DNA of 64,000 nucleotides from Duganella sp. Root336D2 (GCF_001425005.1 NZ_LMDB01000035.1:137005-201004); one strand, 5' to 3'. Positions 35,174-44,821 are shown, counted from the stretch's first letter. A program made the numbers and translations. Notes: generated by a model from the sequence alone, not told the origin.

Positions 35174-35349
35174 GGCGGCGGCTCCTGTAATAATTCTGGG
35201 GCCATTGTACGGCGCGCACTCTAGAAAGGGGCTTCTAATACGGACTGCAATGCCCGCATGGAACGCATCGCTCGGCTACCGCACGGCCTTGCTGGAAGCG
35301 GGTTTGATGGGTGAAACGGATGCCCGGGCGCACGGGCAGGCCTGGCCGG

Positions 35350-38300
35350 CTAATTGAGATATTGCGGCGCCCGGAACTGCGAATGCAGCCGGAAGCCTTC
35401 GCGTATATTCTCCCGCAACACCGCCCCCTTCCACGGCTTGGTATAGAAGCGGTCAATCGCCCCGTGATTGATGGCCGCCATGATCGGCGTCAGGTCGGCA
35501 TACGCCGACAGCATGATCCTGAAGGTATCCGGCGCCAGGTTCTTGACCCGCTCCATGAACTCCGTACCGGTCATCATCGGCATGCACTGGTCGCACAGGA
35601 TCACCTGCACCCGGTGGCGCGCCAGCACATCGAAGCCTTCCGCCGCCGTCTGCGCGGTCAGGATCCGGTAGCCGTCCTGCGCCAGGAAGTCGCTCAGCAC
35701 ATCGAGCATGAAGGCGTCGTCATCGACAATCAGCAGGGTTTGCTGGTCGACGATGCTCTCTTCGCTCGGCGTTTGCAGGTGGCGCCCTTCGCGCAGCATC
35801 TGCACGAAGTCGGGCTCCGGCAAGGGGCGGCTGAAATAATAGCCCTGCATCTCATCGCAGTCGTGGCGCCGCAGGTAGGACAGCTGCGCGTCCTTTTCCA
35901 CGCCCTCCGCAATCACCTTCAGCTTCAGGCTGTGCGCCATGTTGATAATCGCCAGCACGATCGCCGCATCATCCGGATTGCTGGTCACCTCGCGCACGAA
36001 GGCGATATCGATTTTCAGCTTGTCGATCGGGAAGCGCTTCAGGTAAGCCAGCGAAGAATAGCCGGTGCCGAAATCGTCAATCGAAATCTTCACCCCGAGC
36101 GCCTTCAGGTTCTGCAGCACGGTGATGGTTTCTTCTGCATTGGACATCAGCGAGCTTTCGGTCAGCTCCAGTTCCAGCAGTTCCGGCGAGATGTCGTTCT
36201 CCTTGATGGCGCGCATCACTTCCTCTTCCAGCCCGCCAACGAAGAACTGGATGCCCGACACGTTGACCGACAGGTGCACCGATCCCACATCGCCCTTGGC
36301 CCATTCCGCAATCTTGCGGCAGGACTCATGGATCACCCAGCTGCCAACCCGCACAATCAGCCCCGTTTCTTCCAGCAAGGGGATGAACAGCGCCGGCGAC
36401 ACCATGCCGTGGCCGGGGCGCTCCCAGCGCAGCAGCACCTCGGCGCCGCTAATGCGGCCGGAAGCGATATGCACTTTGGGCTGGTAGAACAGGCGGAATT
36501 CACTGTTGTCGATCGCGCGGCGCAGCGCGTTCTCCATGTCCAGCCGCGCCAGCGATTGCGCATTCATCTCCGCCGTGAAGAAGCGGAAGGCATCGCGTCC
36601 GGCTTCCTTGGCGCGGTACATTGCCGTATCGGCATACTGGATCAGGGTATCGGGATCGCTGCCATCCTCCGGGAACACGGAAATGCCGATGCTGGCCGTC
36701 ACCGTCACCTCATGCCCCTTCAAGTCAAAGGGCTGGCGCATCGCGTCGCGGATCTTGTCGACCACCGCAATGGCGTTCTGTGCGCCTTCCGGCAGCATCA
36801 GGATCGCGGCGAATTCGTCGCCGCCGAAGCGCCCGATGGTATCGCGCACGCGCAGGCACTCCACCAGCCGGCTGGAAAACTGCCGCAGCAGCTCGTCGCC
36901 AATGGTATGGCCCAGCGTGTCGTTGATATTCTTGAAGCGGTCCATGTCGAGGAACAGCACCGCCAGCGCCCAGTTATGCTCGGCCGCCTGCTTCAGCGAC
37001 AGCGTCAGCGAATCATAGAACTGGCTGCGGTTCGGCAACCCGGTCAGGGTGTCGAAGTGGGCCAGCTTGAGCAGGCGGCGCTCAGCCTCCTTGCGCTCCG
37101 TGATATCGCGCGCGACCGCCACCAGGATCCAGTTCTGGCCCGAACGCAGCGTGCGGCGCTGCACTTCCACCGACAGCGGCGAGCCGTCCTTGCACTCTAG
37201 CAGCAGCTCGGCCATCGCCCCGCTCTGGTCGCCCGCCAGCAGCTTGTCGTACAGGTCCTGCAACGGCTGCAGGCCAGGCTCGCGCTCCGGCCCCACTTTC
37301 AGGAATTCCTCGCGCGCGAAACCCAGCATGCGGCAGGCCGTGACGTTGACGTCGATGAAGCAGGAATTGGCGCGGTCGACCAGGAAGATCGCGTCTGCCG
37401 TTGCATCCATCGCCAGCCGGAAGCGGCGCAAATCTTCGTCGAGCCGGATGCGCGCATTCATGTCCAGCTGCAGCTGGGCGTGGTGGCGGCTGATTTCCTC
37501 GTACAGCAGCAGGTTTTCGTAGGCGACCGAAATCTGCGCCGCCACCGTCACCGCCACCCGCTCATCGACTTCATTGAATTCCTCGGCGCCCAGTTTGTCC
37601 ACCAGGTACAGCCAGCCGTGCACGCGCTCGCGCGAAGCGATCGGCACGCCCAGGAAGGAATGCACCGGCGGGTGCCCGACCGGCAGGCCGATTTCGCGCG
37701 GGTCGCCGCCCAGGCGGCTCATGCGCACCGGCTGGCGCTGCTGCAACAGGCTGTCCAGGATGCCGGCGCGCGGCCGGGCCGCCACCACCCTGGCATGCTC
37801 GCCCACGCCGCAGGTCGCGAAATAGCTGGTTTCCTGCGCATCCTGTTCCAGCACGCCGATGCAGGCAAAACGCGACACGCAGATATTCTGCGCCACGCGC
37901 ACCCCGATTTCGATCAGTCCCTGGGCATCGCGTTCGGCGCCAAGTTCGATGCCCAGCTCGATCAGCGCCGTCAGGCGCAGGCTGACGGCCTGCAGGCTGG
38001 AGAGCGAGCGCGACAGCCGCTCCGTCATCTGGCTCAGGTGTTCCGGCTCCTCATGCCCCTCGCCATTGTTGGCAATGCGCCTAATGTGCTGGCTGCTCGA
38101 CTCCAGCTCATCGATGTATTCGGCGACCTTGTGCTCGATATCGAACAGGCGCCCCTGGTCGGGCGGCTCGGGCGCGAACGCCGGCAACGCATCGCCCTGC
38201 TCCACCATCCCCAGCGCCTGGTGCACCGTCTTCAGGATCACGTCCGGGTCGGACGGCTTGGGCAGCACCCAGCGCACGCCGCAGGCTTCGGCCACTGCCA

Positions 38301-38964
38301 TGGCTTCGCGTTCGCGGTAGGTCGCGGTATAGAAAATGATCGGTACGTCCGCCAGCTCCGGCTTGCTGCGGATGCGGTTGACGAATTCATAGCCATCCAT
38401 GTTCGGCATCAGGATGTCGGAAATGACCAGGTCCGGCCGTTCCGCCTCCATCACCTTCAGGCCCTCCATGCCGCTGGCCGCTTCCAGCAGCCGGTGGCCG
38501 CTGTAGCCGAGCAACGTCATCAGGAATTCGCGGTTCAGCACATGGTCGTCGACGATCAGGATCGTCGCGATGTCGTTCTCATCCCGGGGCGACATCTCCC
38601 CCGGTAAAAAAGACTCGATTTGCGTAACAAAGGTATCGGGTTCGATCGGTTTGCCGATATAGCCGTCAAACCCGGCAGCCAGCAGTTTTTCACGGTCGCC
38701 GACCATCGCCAGTGCGGTCACGGCCAGCGCGGGGATATCTTTCAGGTTGGGGTCTTGCTTCAGTTGCGCCACCACGCCGTAGCCATCGAGCTTGGGCAGG
38801 TGCACGTCGCAGATGATCAGGTCGGGTACTTCGCGGCGCGCCACCTCCACGCCTTCCTCGCCGTTGTGGGCCAGGAGCGGCTGGTAGCCGAAGGCGCGGA
38901 GCAGGTACACCATCAGCTCCATATTCGTAGGGTTATCTTCGATAATCAGGATGCGTGCTGACAT
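35350..38964 (-). CDS. REC-REC-GAF-PAS-GGDEF-EAL-REC hybrid c-di-GMP regulator
   Basis: This 1204-residue soluble protein has two N-terminal receiver domains (ILIIEDNPTN; ILIVDDHVLN), a helical linker, GAF (about 340-480), PAS (about 520-640), GGDEF, EAL and a third receiver (LLIVDDDAFMLDVLS) at the C-terminus. The GGDEF motif RFGGDEF is intact and RVRD five residues upstream is a product-inhibition I-site. The EAL domain keeps EVLLR, NVSGIQF, LELTES, DDFGTGYSS, AEGVE and QGYYFSRPL, so phosphodiesterase activity is likely too. The start follows AGGAG. The histidine kinase 35 bases upstream is the obvious partner. Confidence 0.92.
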   Translation of the reverse strand: MSARILIIEDNPTNMELMVYLLRAFGYQPLLAHNGEEGVEVARREVPDLIICDVHLPKLDGYGVVAQLKQDPNLKDIPALAVTALAMVGDREKLLAAGFDGYIGKPIEPDTFVTQIESFLPGEMSPRDENDIATILIVDDHVLNREFLMTLLGYSGHRLLEAASGMEGLKVMEAERPDLVISDILMPNMDGYEFVNRIRSKPELADVPIIFYTATYREREAMAVAEACGVRWVLPKPSDPDVILKTVHQALGMVEQGDALPAFAPEPPDQGRLFDIEHKVAEYIDELESSSQHIRRIANNGEGHEEPEHLSQMTERLSRSLSSLQAVSLRLTALIELGIELGAERDAQGLIEIGVRVAQNICVSRFACIGVLEQDAQETSYFATCGVGEHARVVAARPRAGILDSLLQQRQPVRMSRLGGDPREIGLPVGHPPVHSFLGVPIASRERVHGWLYLVDKLGAEEFNEVDERVAVTVAAQISVAYENLLLYEEISRHHAQLQLDMNARIRLDEDLRRFRLAMDATADAIFLVDRANSCFIDVNVTACRMLGFAREEFLKVGPEREPGLQPLQDLYDKLLAGDQSGAMAELLLECKDGSPLSVEVQRRTLRSGQNWILVAVARDITERKEAERRLLKLAHFDTLTGLPNRSQFYDSLTLSLKQAAEHNWALAVLFLDMDRFKNINDTLGHTIGDELLRQFSSRLVECLRVRDTIGRFGGDEFAAILMLPEGAQNAIAVVDKIRDAMRQPFDLKGHEVTVTASIGISVFPEDGSDPDTLIQYADTAMYRAKEAGRDAFRFFTAEMNAQSLARLDMENALRRAIDNSEFRLFYQPKVHIASGRISGAEVLLRWERPGHGMVSPALFIPLLEETGLIVRVGSWVIHESCRKIAEWAKGDVGSVHLSVNVSGIQFFVGGLEEEVMRAIKENDISPELLELELTESSLMSNAEETITVLQNLKALGVKISIDDFGTGYSSLAYLKRFPIDKLKIDIAFVREVTSNPDDAAIVLAIINMAHSLKLKVIAEGVEKDAQLSYLRRHDCDEMQGYYFSRPLPEPDFVQMLREGRHLQTPSEESIVDQQTLLIVDDDAFMLDVLSDFLAQDGYRILTAQTAAEGFDVLARHRVQVILCDQCMPMMTGTEFMERVKNLAPDTFRIMLSAYADLTPIMAAINHGAIDRFYTKPWKGAVLRENIREGFRLHSQFRAPQYLN

Positions 38965-38999
38965 TGGTACTCCTGTCAATGTATCGCCTCTAGTATCCG

Positions 39000-39968
39000 C
39001 TATTCCAGCGGCAAAGTGAGCACAAATATGCTGCCGTTGCCCGGTTTGTCGAAATGCCGTATCGATCCGTTCAGCAGCGCCGCCAATTTCTGGCTCAGGC
39101 GAATGCCCAGTTGCTGCATGATGTCTTCCGTGATCCCGACCCCGGTATCGCTGACACTGACTTGCACAACAGCCTTGCCCTCTGCCACGCTGCGTTCCAG
39201 CGCGATACTGACCTCGCCCCGTTCGGTAAATTTGATCGCGTTATTCAGCAGGTTGCCCAGGATTTGCTGCAAGGCGCGGCGGTCGGTGCGCAGCATCAGC
39301 GCCTGCGCCGGCGCGCGCAAATGCAGCACCAGCCCTTTCTGCCTGGCCTGCGGCCGCAGCGCCAGCACCAGTTCTTCGACGATGGCGCGGCAATTCAGCG
39401 GCTCGCGATGCAGCTCCACCTTGCCCGATCCGATCTTGGCAAAGTCCAGCAAATCGTTGATCAGGGAAAGCAGGTGGCGGGCACTGGCTTGCACGGTACG
39501 CAGTTGCTTGTCCTGGTCCGCGTTCAGGGGGCCCGGCAGCTGCATCAGCAAGGTGCCGGTAAAGCCGATGATGGCATTCAGCGGCGTGCGCAGCTCATGC
39601 GACATGCCGCCCAGGAAGCGCTCCTTGGCCTGGCTGGCTTTCGCCAGCTCGCTGATATCGCGTACGGAATGCACTTGCAGCTGGCGGTCGCCGTCACGCA
39701 GCTGGCTGCTGCGCAGGTCGGCCGGGAACCTGTCGCCGCCCTTGCGTACCCCGCAGGCCTCCGGCACTTTGGGCAGCAGGGTTTCGATGGCCATGCCGCG
39801 CAGTTCCCCCGGCAGGTAGTCGAACAGCTCTTCCGCGCGGCAGTTGGCCAGCACGATGCGGCCACTTGCATTGGCCACCAGGATGGCATCCGGCATGGAT
39901 TCAAGCAGGCCGCCGAGATGCTCGCCGGCCGCCAAGGTGTCTTCGATCTTGCCGTAGTCTGTCGCCAT
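39000..39968 (-). CDS. Soluble PAS histidine kinase lacking F and G2 boxes
   Basis: Residues about 15-130 are a PAS domain and 130-200 the dimerisation/phosphoacceptor domain with H-box MSHELRTPLNAIIGF. The ATPase domain has the N box (QILGNLLNNAIKFT) and G1 (VSDTGVGI). G1 is followed almost at once by LGIRLSQKLAALLNG, which normally comes after the F box and GTGLGL. Roughly 24 residues forming the ATP lid are missing, so ATP binding should be impaired. At 322 residues it otherwise reads as intact. It is upstream of the hybrid c-di-GMP gene in the same operon. Confidence 0.85.
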   Translation of the reverse strand: MATDYGKIEDTLAAGEHLGGLLESMPDAILVANASGRIVLANCRAEELFDYLPGELRGMAIETLLPKVPEACGVRKGGDRFPADLRSSQLRDGDRQLQVHSVRDISELAKASQAKERFLGGMSHELRTPLNAIIGFTGTLLMQLPGPLNADQDKQLRTVQASARHLLSLINDLLDFAKIGSGKVELHREPLNCRAIVEELVLALRPQARQKGLVLHLRAPAQALMLRTDRRALQQILGNLLNNAIKFTERGEVSIALERSVAEGKAVVQVSVSDTGVGITEDIMQQLGIRLSQKLAALLNGSIRHFDKPGNGSIFVLTLPLE

Positions 39969-40038
39969 CGTCCCGCTTTCTGATTGAAACCTACTCGGAT
40001 CAAAAATTGCAGCGTTTCTTGCTTGGCCTCAAGACAGT

Positions 40039-40926
40039 CTAAGTGATACCTAAAATCTCCGCAAGAATGTGACTCGCAATGGCGGGATGGCGGCCCATGC
40101 CGACGTGGCCGATGCCATGCAAGGCGATATTGCGGGCACCAGGCAGATGGCAGGAATCCTGCGGCGCGATGATGTTGTCGTGCCAGGAGTAGATGGACGT
40201 GAAGAGCCCGCGCTGCCCGCGGTCGGCGGCATCGAGCTGCGCCAGCCATTCCGCATCGCGCCGCATCTGGCGCGCATTGTGGCCCGGCCCCATATGCGCC
40301 AGGTCGGTGCCATGGTGCGGCGTGGCCAGCGTGATGATGCGCGCCACGCGCCCCGCGCCAAAGCGGCGCAGCCAGGCGCGTGCCACCAGCCCGCCCATGC
40401 TGTGCGCCACGATGACGACTTTTTCGCTGCGGCTGGCGGCAAGCAGCGCCTGCACACCCTGCTCCAGCTGCAAGGCAAAGTCCTCGATATCGCCGAACAC
40501 CGGCTCCAGGTCCACGGTAGCGTGGCTGTAGCCGCGCTGCTCCAGCTGGCCGGCAAGGTGGACCCAGAAGCCGCCGTTGGCGCCGTAACCGTGCACCAGC
40601 AGCACCGGCAAGCCGCGCGGCGCACTTGCAATATGCATGCGCGGCCGGTGGCGCAGCATATGCCAGGACGTCACCGCCATGGTGGACGCATACTCGTGAA
40701 AGAATAGCTGCGCGCGTTGCAGCATGCCGATTTGCGCGTGCTCCGGCACCGGCCGCAAGGTCATGCGGAAATTGTTGGCGGTGATCGCCAAGCGTACCAA
40801 CAGTACAACGATCACCGCCAGCAGCAGTGCGACGTCGGCAGGAACCACGCGCGACAGCCCCCACGCGATGCCGCCCGCAACGGCCACCTGCATGGCCATG
40901 ATCATCAGCAGCATGCGTTTTACCAT
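40039..40926 (-). CDS. Lipase/esterase-like alpha/beta hydrolase with membrane segment
   Basis: Two N-terminal hydrophobic helices (LLMIMAMQVAVAGGIAWGL, VALLLAVIVVLLVRLAI) precede a hydrolase domain of about 200 residues. VLLVHGYGANGGFW is the oxyanion region, VAHSMGGLVAR carries the nucleophile Ser, and a His near HGIGHVGMG completes the triad. It resembles the triacylglycerol lipase/PGAP1-like branch. It lies three bases after the GMC oxidoreductase gene on the same strand and is likely cotranscribed. Confidence 0.82.
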   Translation of the reverse strand: MVKRMLLMIMAMQVAVAGGIAWGLSRVVPADVALLLAVIVVLLVRLAITANNFRMTLRPVPEHAQIGMLQRAQLFFHEYASTMAVTSWHMLRHRPRMHIASAPRGLPVLLVHGYGANGGFWVHLAGQLEQRGYSHATVDLEPVFGDIEDFALQLEQGVQALLAASRSEKVVIVAHSMGGLVARAWLRRFGAGRVARIITLATPHHGTDLAHMGPGHNARQMRRDAEWLAQLDAADRGQRGLFTSIYSWHDNIIAPQDSCHLPGARNIALHGIGHVGMGRHPAIASHILAEILGIT

Positions 40927-40929
40927 TGG

Positions 40930-42537
40930 TCAGGCCTGGCGTGACAGGCGCTCGGCCAGGCCGCTTGCCAGGCGGGCCGTGACGCCGTAAATCGACAACT
41001 GCGGGTTGGCGCCGATCGAAGTCGGGAACAGCGAGCCGTCATGCACCGACAGGTTGGCGATGCCGCGATACAGGCCGTCCGGCGCCACGACGCCGCTGGC
41101 GGCATCGCCCGTCATGGCGCAGCCGCCCATCACGTGGGCCGACACCACGCGCGTCAACAGTTTTTGCATCGGCAGTGCGGCGATGGACCGGCGCGCCTCG
41201 TCCCAGTTCCTGTACGGCTGCGCCACCAGTTCGTGCACCGGGCTCACGCCGTCGGCGCCGGCGGCGAACTGGATTTCCGCCATCGTCAGCAGGGCGCGGC
41301 GGGCGCCTTCCCAGAAATAAGGGGTCAAGGGGTAATCCAGTTGCGGCGAGCCGTCGCTGCGCAGCGTGACGCGGCCGCCGGCGGCATCCTGGTGGAAGCC
41401 GTCGCGCAGCAGCGCCAGCATGCCTTGCACATGGGCGAAGCGCTTCATCAGCTTGGCATGGGCCGCGCCGTAGGCCGACAGCGTGGTGGCGCCAAGCACC
41501 GGATGCAGCGGAGCGACTTCCAGCTTGTAGCCCATCGGGCCGTCGAGCGCTTGCGTGTGCAGGAAGTGGTCGGAATACACGGTCTGTGGCGCACCGCTGA
41601 AAGCCTCCACTGCCTGCGGGTAAAGGCCCATCGAGATCACCACCGGGTGCAGGAAGGTGCGCTGGCCAAGCAGCTGGTGCGGATCGGGCGCGCCGGAGCG
41701 CAGCAGCAGCGCCGGCGAATTGATCGCGCCGCCCGCCACCACGAAGTGGCGCGCCTTGAGCGTGATTTTGCGCCCGGTCGGCTCCATGCCGTCGGCGGTC
41801 AGCGCCACGCATTCCAGCGCCGTGGCCTGCCCGCCGGCCAGCGTGAAGCGCTCGGCGCGGGCGCGCGTCAGCAGCACCGCGCCCTGTTCCAGCGCCGACG
41901 GAATGGTAGTCACCAGCATCGACTGCTTGGCGTTGGTCGGGCAGCCCATGCCGCAGTAGCCCAGGTTCCAGCAGCCGTTGACGTTGCGGCGGATCAGGGC
42001 GGTCTTGATGCCCAGCTTTTCGGCGCCGCTGCGCAGCAGGTCGTTGTTGGCGTTCGGCGGCGTCGGCCAGTCGTTGATGTGCAGGCGCTCTTCCATCTTC
42101 TGGAACCACGGCGCCATCTGTTCCACGCCGTAGTCGCGCAGCCCGTATTGCGACTGCCACCAGGCCAGCGTGTCGGCCGGGGTGCGGAAGCTGGAGGTCC
42201 AGTTGACCACCGTGGTGCCGCCCACGGTGCGGCCTTGCAGGATGTTGATCGCCTTGTCGGCGGTCTTGCGGGCGGCCGAATCCTGGTACAGCGAAGGATA
42301 GGCGTCGGCCTCGCGCATCTTGAAATCCTTCGACGATTTCAGCGCGCCCTCTTCCACCATCAGCACTTTCAGGCCGGCCTGCGCCAGGATTTCGGCCGTC
42401 ACGCCGCCGCCGGCGCCGGTGCCGACCACCACTACGTCGGCATCGAAGCTGCGGTCCTGCTGCAAAGCGGAAGCGTCGATGACTTGCCAGCCGGCGGCGA
42501 TGCCGGCCTGGATCGGATCCGGGATCGGGCTGCTCAT
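40930..42537 (-). CDS. GMC-family FAD oxidoreductase
   Basis: The 535-residue flavoprotein has the N-terminal ADP-binding motif VVVVGTGAGGGVTAEILAQAG, the GMC signature region QGRTVGGTTVVNW, and the C-terminal active-site segments SAHVMGGCAMT and LFPTSIGANPQLSI. GMC enzymes oxidise alcohols; this sequence resembles long-chain alcohol oxidase and cholesterol-oxidase-like bacterial members. It lacks its own signal peptide. The gene overlaps a Tat-signal partner by four bases, so it is probably exported as a folded complex with that partner. Confidence 0.9.
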   Translation of the reverse strand: MSSPIPDPIQAGIAAGWQVIDASALQQDRSFDADVVVVGTGAGGGVTAEILAQAGLKVLMVEEGALKSSKDFKMREADAYPSLYQDSAARKTADKAINILQGRTVGGTTVVNWTSSFRTPADTLAWWQSQYGLRDYGVEQMAPWFQKMEERLHINDWPTPPNANNDLLRSGAEKLGIKTALIRRNVNGCWNLGYCGMGCPTNAKQSMLVTTIPSALEQGAVLLTRARAERFTLAGGQATALECVALTADGMEPTGRKITLKARHFVVAGGAINSPALLLRSGAPDPHQLLGQRTFLHPVVISMGLYPQAVEAFSGAPQTVYSDHFLHTQALDGPMGYKLEVAPLHPVLGATTLSAYGAAHAKLMKRFAHVQGMLALLRDGFHQDAAGGRVTLRSDGSPQLDYPLTPYFWEGARRALLTMAEIQFAAGADGVSPVHELVAQPYRNWDEARRSIAALPMQKLLTRVVSAHVMGGCAMTGDAASGVVAPDGLYRGIANLSVHDGSLFPTSIGANPQLSIYGVTARLASGLAERLSRQA

Positions 42538-43031
42538 GCGCTCAGCTCCTTCATCGGGCCGGAGTAGGCGATCGCCGCCCAGCTTGAAGGCTCGGCATAC
42601 CAGCCGCCAAGCACCAGGTCATGCAGGCCGTGGTAAGCCGTCTGCAGCATCTCGGTACGGTGGGTGCGCCAGCTTTGCAGGAAGGCCGCCAGCTGCTCCG
42701 GTGTCGCCTCCGGCCAGGCCGGCACACCGGCCAGCAGGCGGCGCGTGGGCGCCATGGAGAGCAGGCCAAACAGGTCGCTGATCTCTTTTTGTACCCGCAG
42801 CGGCAGGCCGTTGACGGCCGCACCTACACGATCGATACCGGCTTCCAGCGCGGCCGCATCGGGGGTAAAGCCAATAATGGCCGGAAGCAGGACGGCCAGC
42901 ATGGCGCGGCCCTCGGCGTCGAGCGCGAAACGCCGCGCCGGCGCCGGGCGCAATTGCCGGTACACCGCCCCGCCCGCGACGAGCGCCAGGCCGCCCAGCA
43001 GCCCAGCTTTCAAAAATGATCTGCGTTGCAT
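42534..43031 (-). CDS. Tat-signal small subunit of the GMC oxidoreductase
   Basis: The 165-residue protein starts with a twin-arginine signal, MQRRSFLKAGLLGGLALVAGG, and continues with a helical domain resembling gluconate 2-dehydrogenase subunit 3. In that family the small subunit carries the Tat signal and takes the cofactor-loaded catalytic subunit across the membrane with it. The overlap with the GMC gene (ATGA) supports a fixed pair. A cytochrome acceptor is not adjacent but similar cytochromes occur at 7.9-9.9 kb. Confidence 0.82.
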   Translation of the reverse strand: MQRRSFLKAGLLGGLALVAGGAVYRQLRPAPARRFALDAEGRAMLAVLLPAIIGFTPDAAALEAGIDRVGAAVNGLPLRVQKEISDLFGLLSMAPTRRLLAGVPAWPEATPEQLAAFLQSWRTHRTEMLQTAYHGLHDLVLGGWYAEPSSWAAIAYSGPMKELSA

Positions 43032-43099
43032 TTAGTCCCCTGTTAATAGTTATACGGGGATTCTAAGGACGCCGCCGCGCCCCGACTAGAGAAAGGACT

Positions 43100-43861
43100 C
43101 TAATCCTTGCGGCTGCGGGCCTGCACCTGGCGCGCAATGCCGCGCAGGATGTTGACCTCTTCCGTTTCCAGGCCGGCGCGCGCAAACATGCGCTTCAGGC
43201 GCGGCATCAGCTTGCGCGGGTTGCTGGCATCGAGGAATCCAACCTCGACCAGCGCCTGTTCCAGGTGCTCATACATGCCCTCGATCTGCGCCGAGCTGGC
43301 CGCTTCACCCTGGAAACCGACCGGGCTGGCCGCGCGCTGGCCATCCAGCGCCGCCATGCGGCACTCGTACACCAGCACCTGGGCCGCCTGCGCCAGGTTC
43401 AGGGACGAATAATCGGGATTGGCCGGAATATTCACCAGCACATTGCAAGGTTCGACGATCTCGTTGGGCAGGCCGAAGCGCTCATTGCCGAAGATCAGGG
43501 CCGCGCGCAACTCGGCGCCGGCCGCCAGTTGCCCGGCGAATTCGCGCGGCGTCACCACCGGCGGCGAAAACTCGCGCAGCCGCGCCGACACGGCTGCCGT
43601 GAAATTGATGCCATCCAGCGCTGCGGCCATGCTGCCCACGATGCGCGCCGCGGCCAGGATGTCCTGCGCGCCGGAGGCAAAGGCCACCGCTTCCTCGTGT
43701 TGGCAGGCCCCTGCGAAGCGCGGATTGACCAGCACCAGGTCGGAAAACCCCATGGTTTTCATAGCGCGCGCCACCGATCCGATATTGCCCGGACGGCTGG
43801 TTTCCACCAAAACGACACGGAGGCGGTGGAAGGCGGAGGATGCGGTTTCGGTCTGCTTCAT
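43100..43861 (-). CDS. trmJ: tRNA (cytidine/uridine-2'-O-)-methyltransferase TrmJ
   Basis: TrmJ methylates the ribose of nucleotide 32 in several tRNAs. The 253-residue SPOUT enzyme shows VVLVETSRPGNIGSVARAMK-type motif I, ALIFGNERFGLPNEIVEPC and the knot region NPDYSSLNLAQAAQVLVYE. A C-terminal extension of about 80 residues matches TrmJ rather than TrmL. It is divergent from suhB, an arrangement with 142 bases between starts. Confidence 0.92.
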   Translation of the reverse strand: MKQTETASSAFHRLRVVLVETSRPGNIGSVARAMKTMGFSDLVLVNPRFAGACQHEEAVAFASGAQDILAAARIVGSMAAALDGINFTAAVSARLREFSPPVVTPREFAGQLAAGAELRAALIFGNERFGLPNEIVEPCNVLVNIPANPDYSSLNLAQAAQVLVYECRMAALDGQRAASPVGFQGEAASSAQIEGMYEHLEQALVEVGFLDASNPRKLMPRLKRMFARAGLETEEVNILRGIARQVQARSRKD

Positions 43862-44003
43862 TTACAATAGCGGGATTCTGCGTTGGGCCGCATTTTACCT
43901 TGCCCGCACAACGCGCCGCTCTTTTTCAATCTTGTCATCATTTCCGCTGCCGGATGCGCGAAGCGTTTCCGTGGGCGGCAATGTCTATTTTACGGAAGCT
44001 AGT

Positions 44004-44795
44004 ATGCACCCAATGCTGAATACGGCCATCAAGGCCGCGCGCCGTGGCGCCGCTGTGATCAACCGCGCATCGTTTGACCTGGATCGCGTCAACGTAACTG
44101 AAAAACAACACAATGACTTCGTCACTGATGTTGACCAGGCCGCCGAACAGGCCATTATCGAAGTGCTGCTGAAAGCCTACCCTGGCCATGCCATCTTCGC
44201 CGAAGAGTCCGGCATCACCGGCACCGTAAATGACGAGAGCGAATACGTGTGGATCATCGATCCACTGGACGGCACCACCAACTTCATGCACGGCTTCCCA
44301 CAGTACTGCATCTCCATCGCCCTGCAGCAAAAAGGCGTGGTGACCCAGGCTGTGATCTACGACCCGGTACGCAACGACCTGTTTACCGCCTCCAAGGGCG
44401 CCGGCGCCTACCTCAACGAAAAGCGCATCCGCGTCAACAAACTCGACCGCATCAGCGGCGCCCTGCTCGCTTCCGGCTACAAGCCGGGCAGCCCGGCCGC
44501 CATTGCGGAATTCGCCAAGATGTTCACCATCATGGCTGAGCGCTCGCACGGCATCCGCCGTGCCGGTTCCGCTGCCCTGGACCTGGCTTACGTCGCTTGC
44601 GGCCGCCTCGATGGCTACTACGAGAAAAACCTGAAACCATGGGACATCGCGGCCGGCGCCCTGCTGGTCACCGAAGCCGGCGGCATCGCGGGCGAGTTCA
44701 ACGGCGAATCCAACTATATGAACAGCGGCCACATCATTGCGGCCTCGCCAAAAGTGTTCGGCCAGATGGTTGGCTTGCTGGCAGAGTTTGCATAA
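44004..44795 (+). CDS. suhB: Inositol-1-monophosphatase family protein SuhB
   Basis: The 263-residue protein contains the metal-binding motifs FAEESG, WIIDPLDGTTNFMHGFP and PWDIAAGALLVTEAGG of the IMPase superfamily. SuhB hydrolyses inositol monophosphate and, in E. coli, also joins the rRNA antitermination complex. I chose the ATG at 44004 because the family starts MHPMLNTAIKAARRGA; residues upstream in frame lie in the trmJ region. A terminator follows its stop. Confidence 0.95.
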   Translation: MHPMLNTAIKAARRGAAVINRASFDLDRVNVTEKQHNDFVTDVDQAAEQAIIEVLLKAYPGHAIFAEESGITGTVNDESEYVWIIDPLDGTTNFMHGFPQYCISIALQQKGVVTQAVIYDPVRNDLFTASKGAGAYLNEKRIRVNKLDRISGALLASGYKPGSPAAIAEFAKMFTIMAERSHGIRRAGSAALDLAYVACGRLDGYYEKNLKPWDIAAGALLVTEAGGIAGEFNGESNYMNSGHIIAASPKVFGQMVGLLAEFA

Positions 44796-44821
44796 AAACT
44801 AGCCCAAAATCGCCACACAAT

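Noticed and set aside
35250..35357. 35-codon plus-strand frame between the phasin and the hybrid c-di-GMP gene
   Set aside because: It has an ATG and reads plausibly but lacks a ribosome site, promoter or recognisable relative, and its end overlaps the 3' end of the neighbouring gene.
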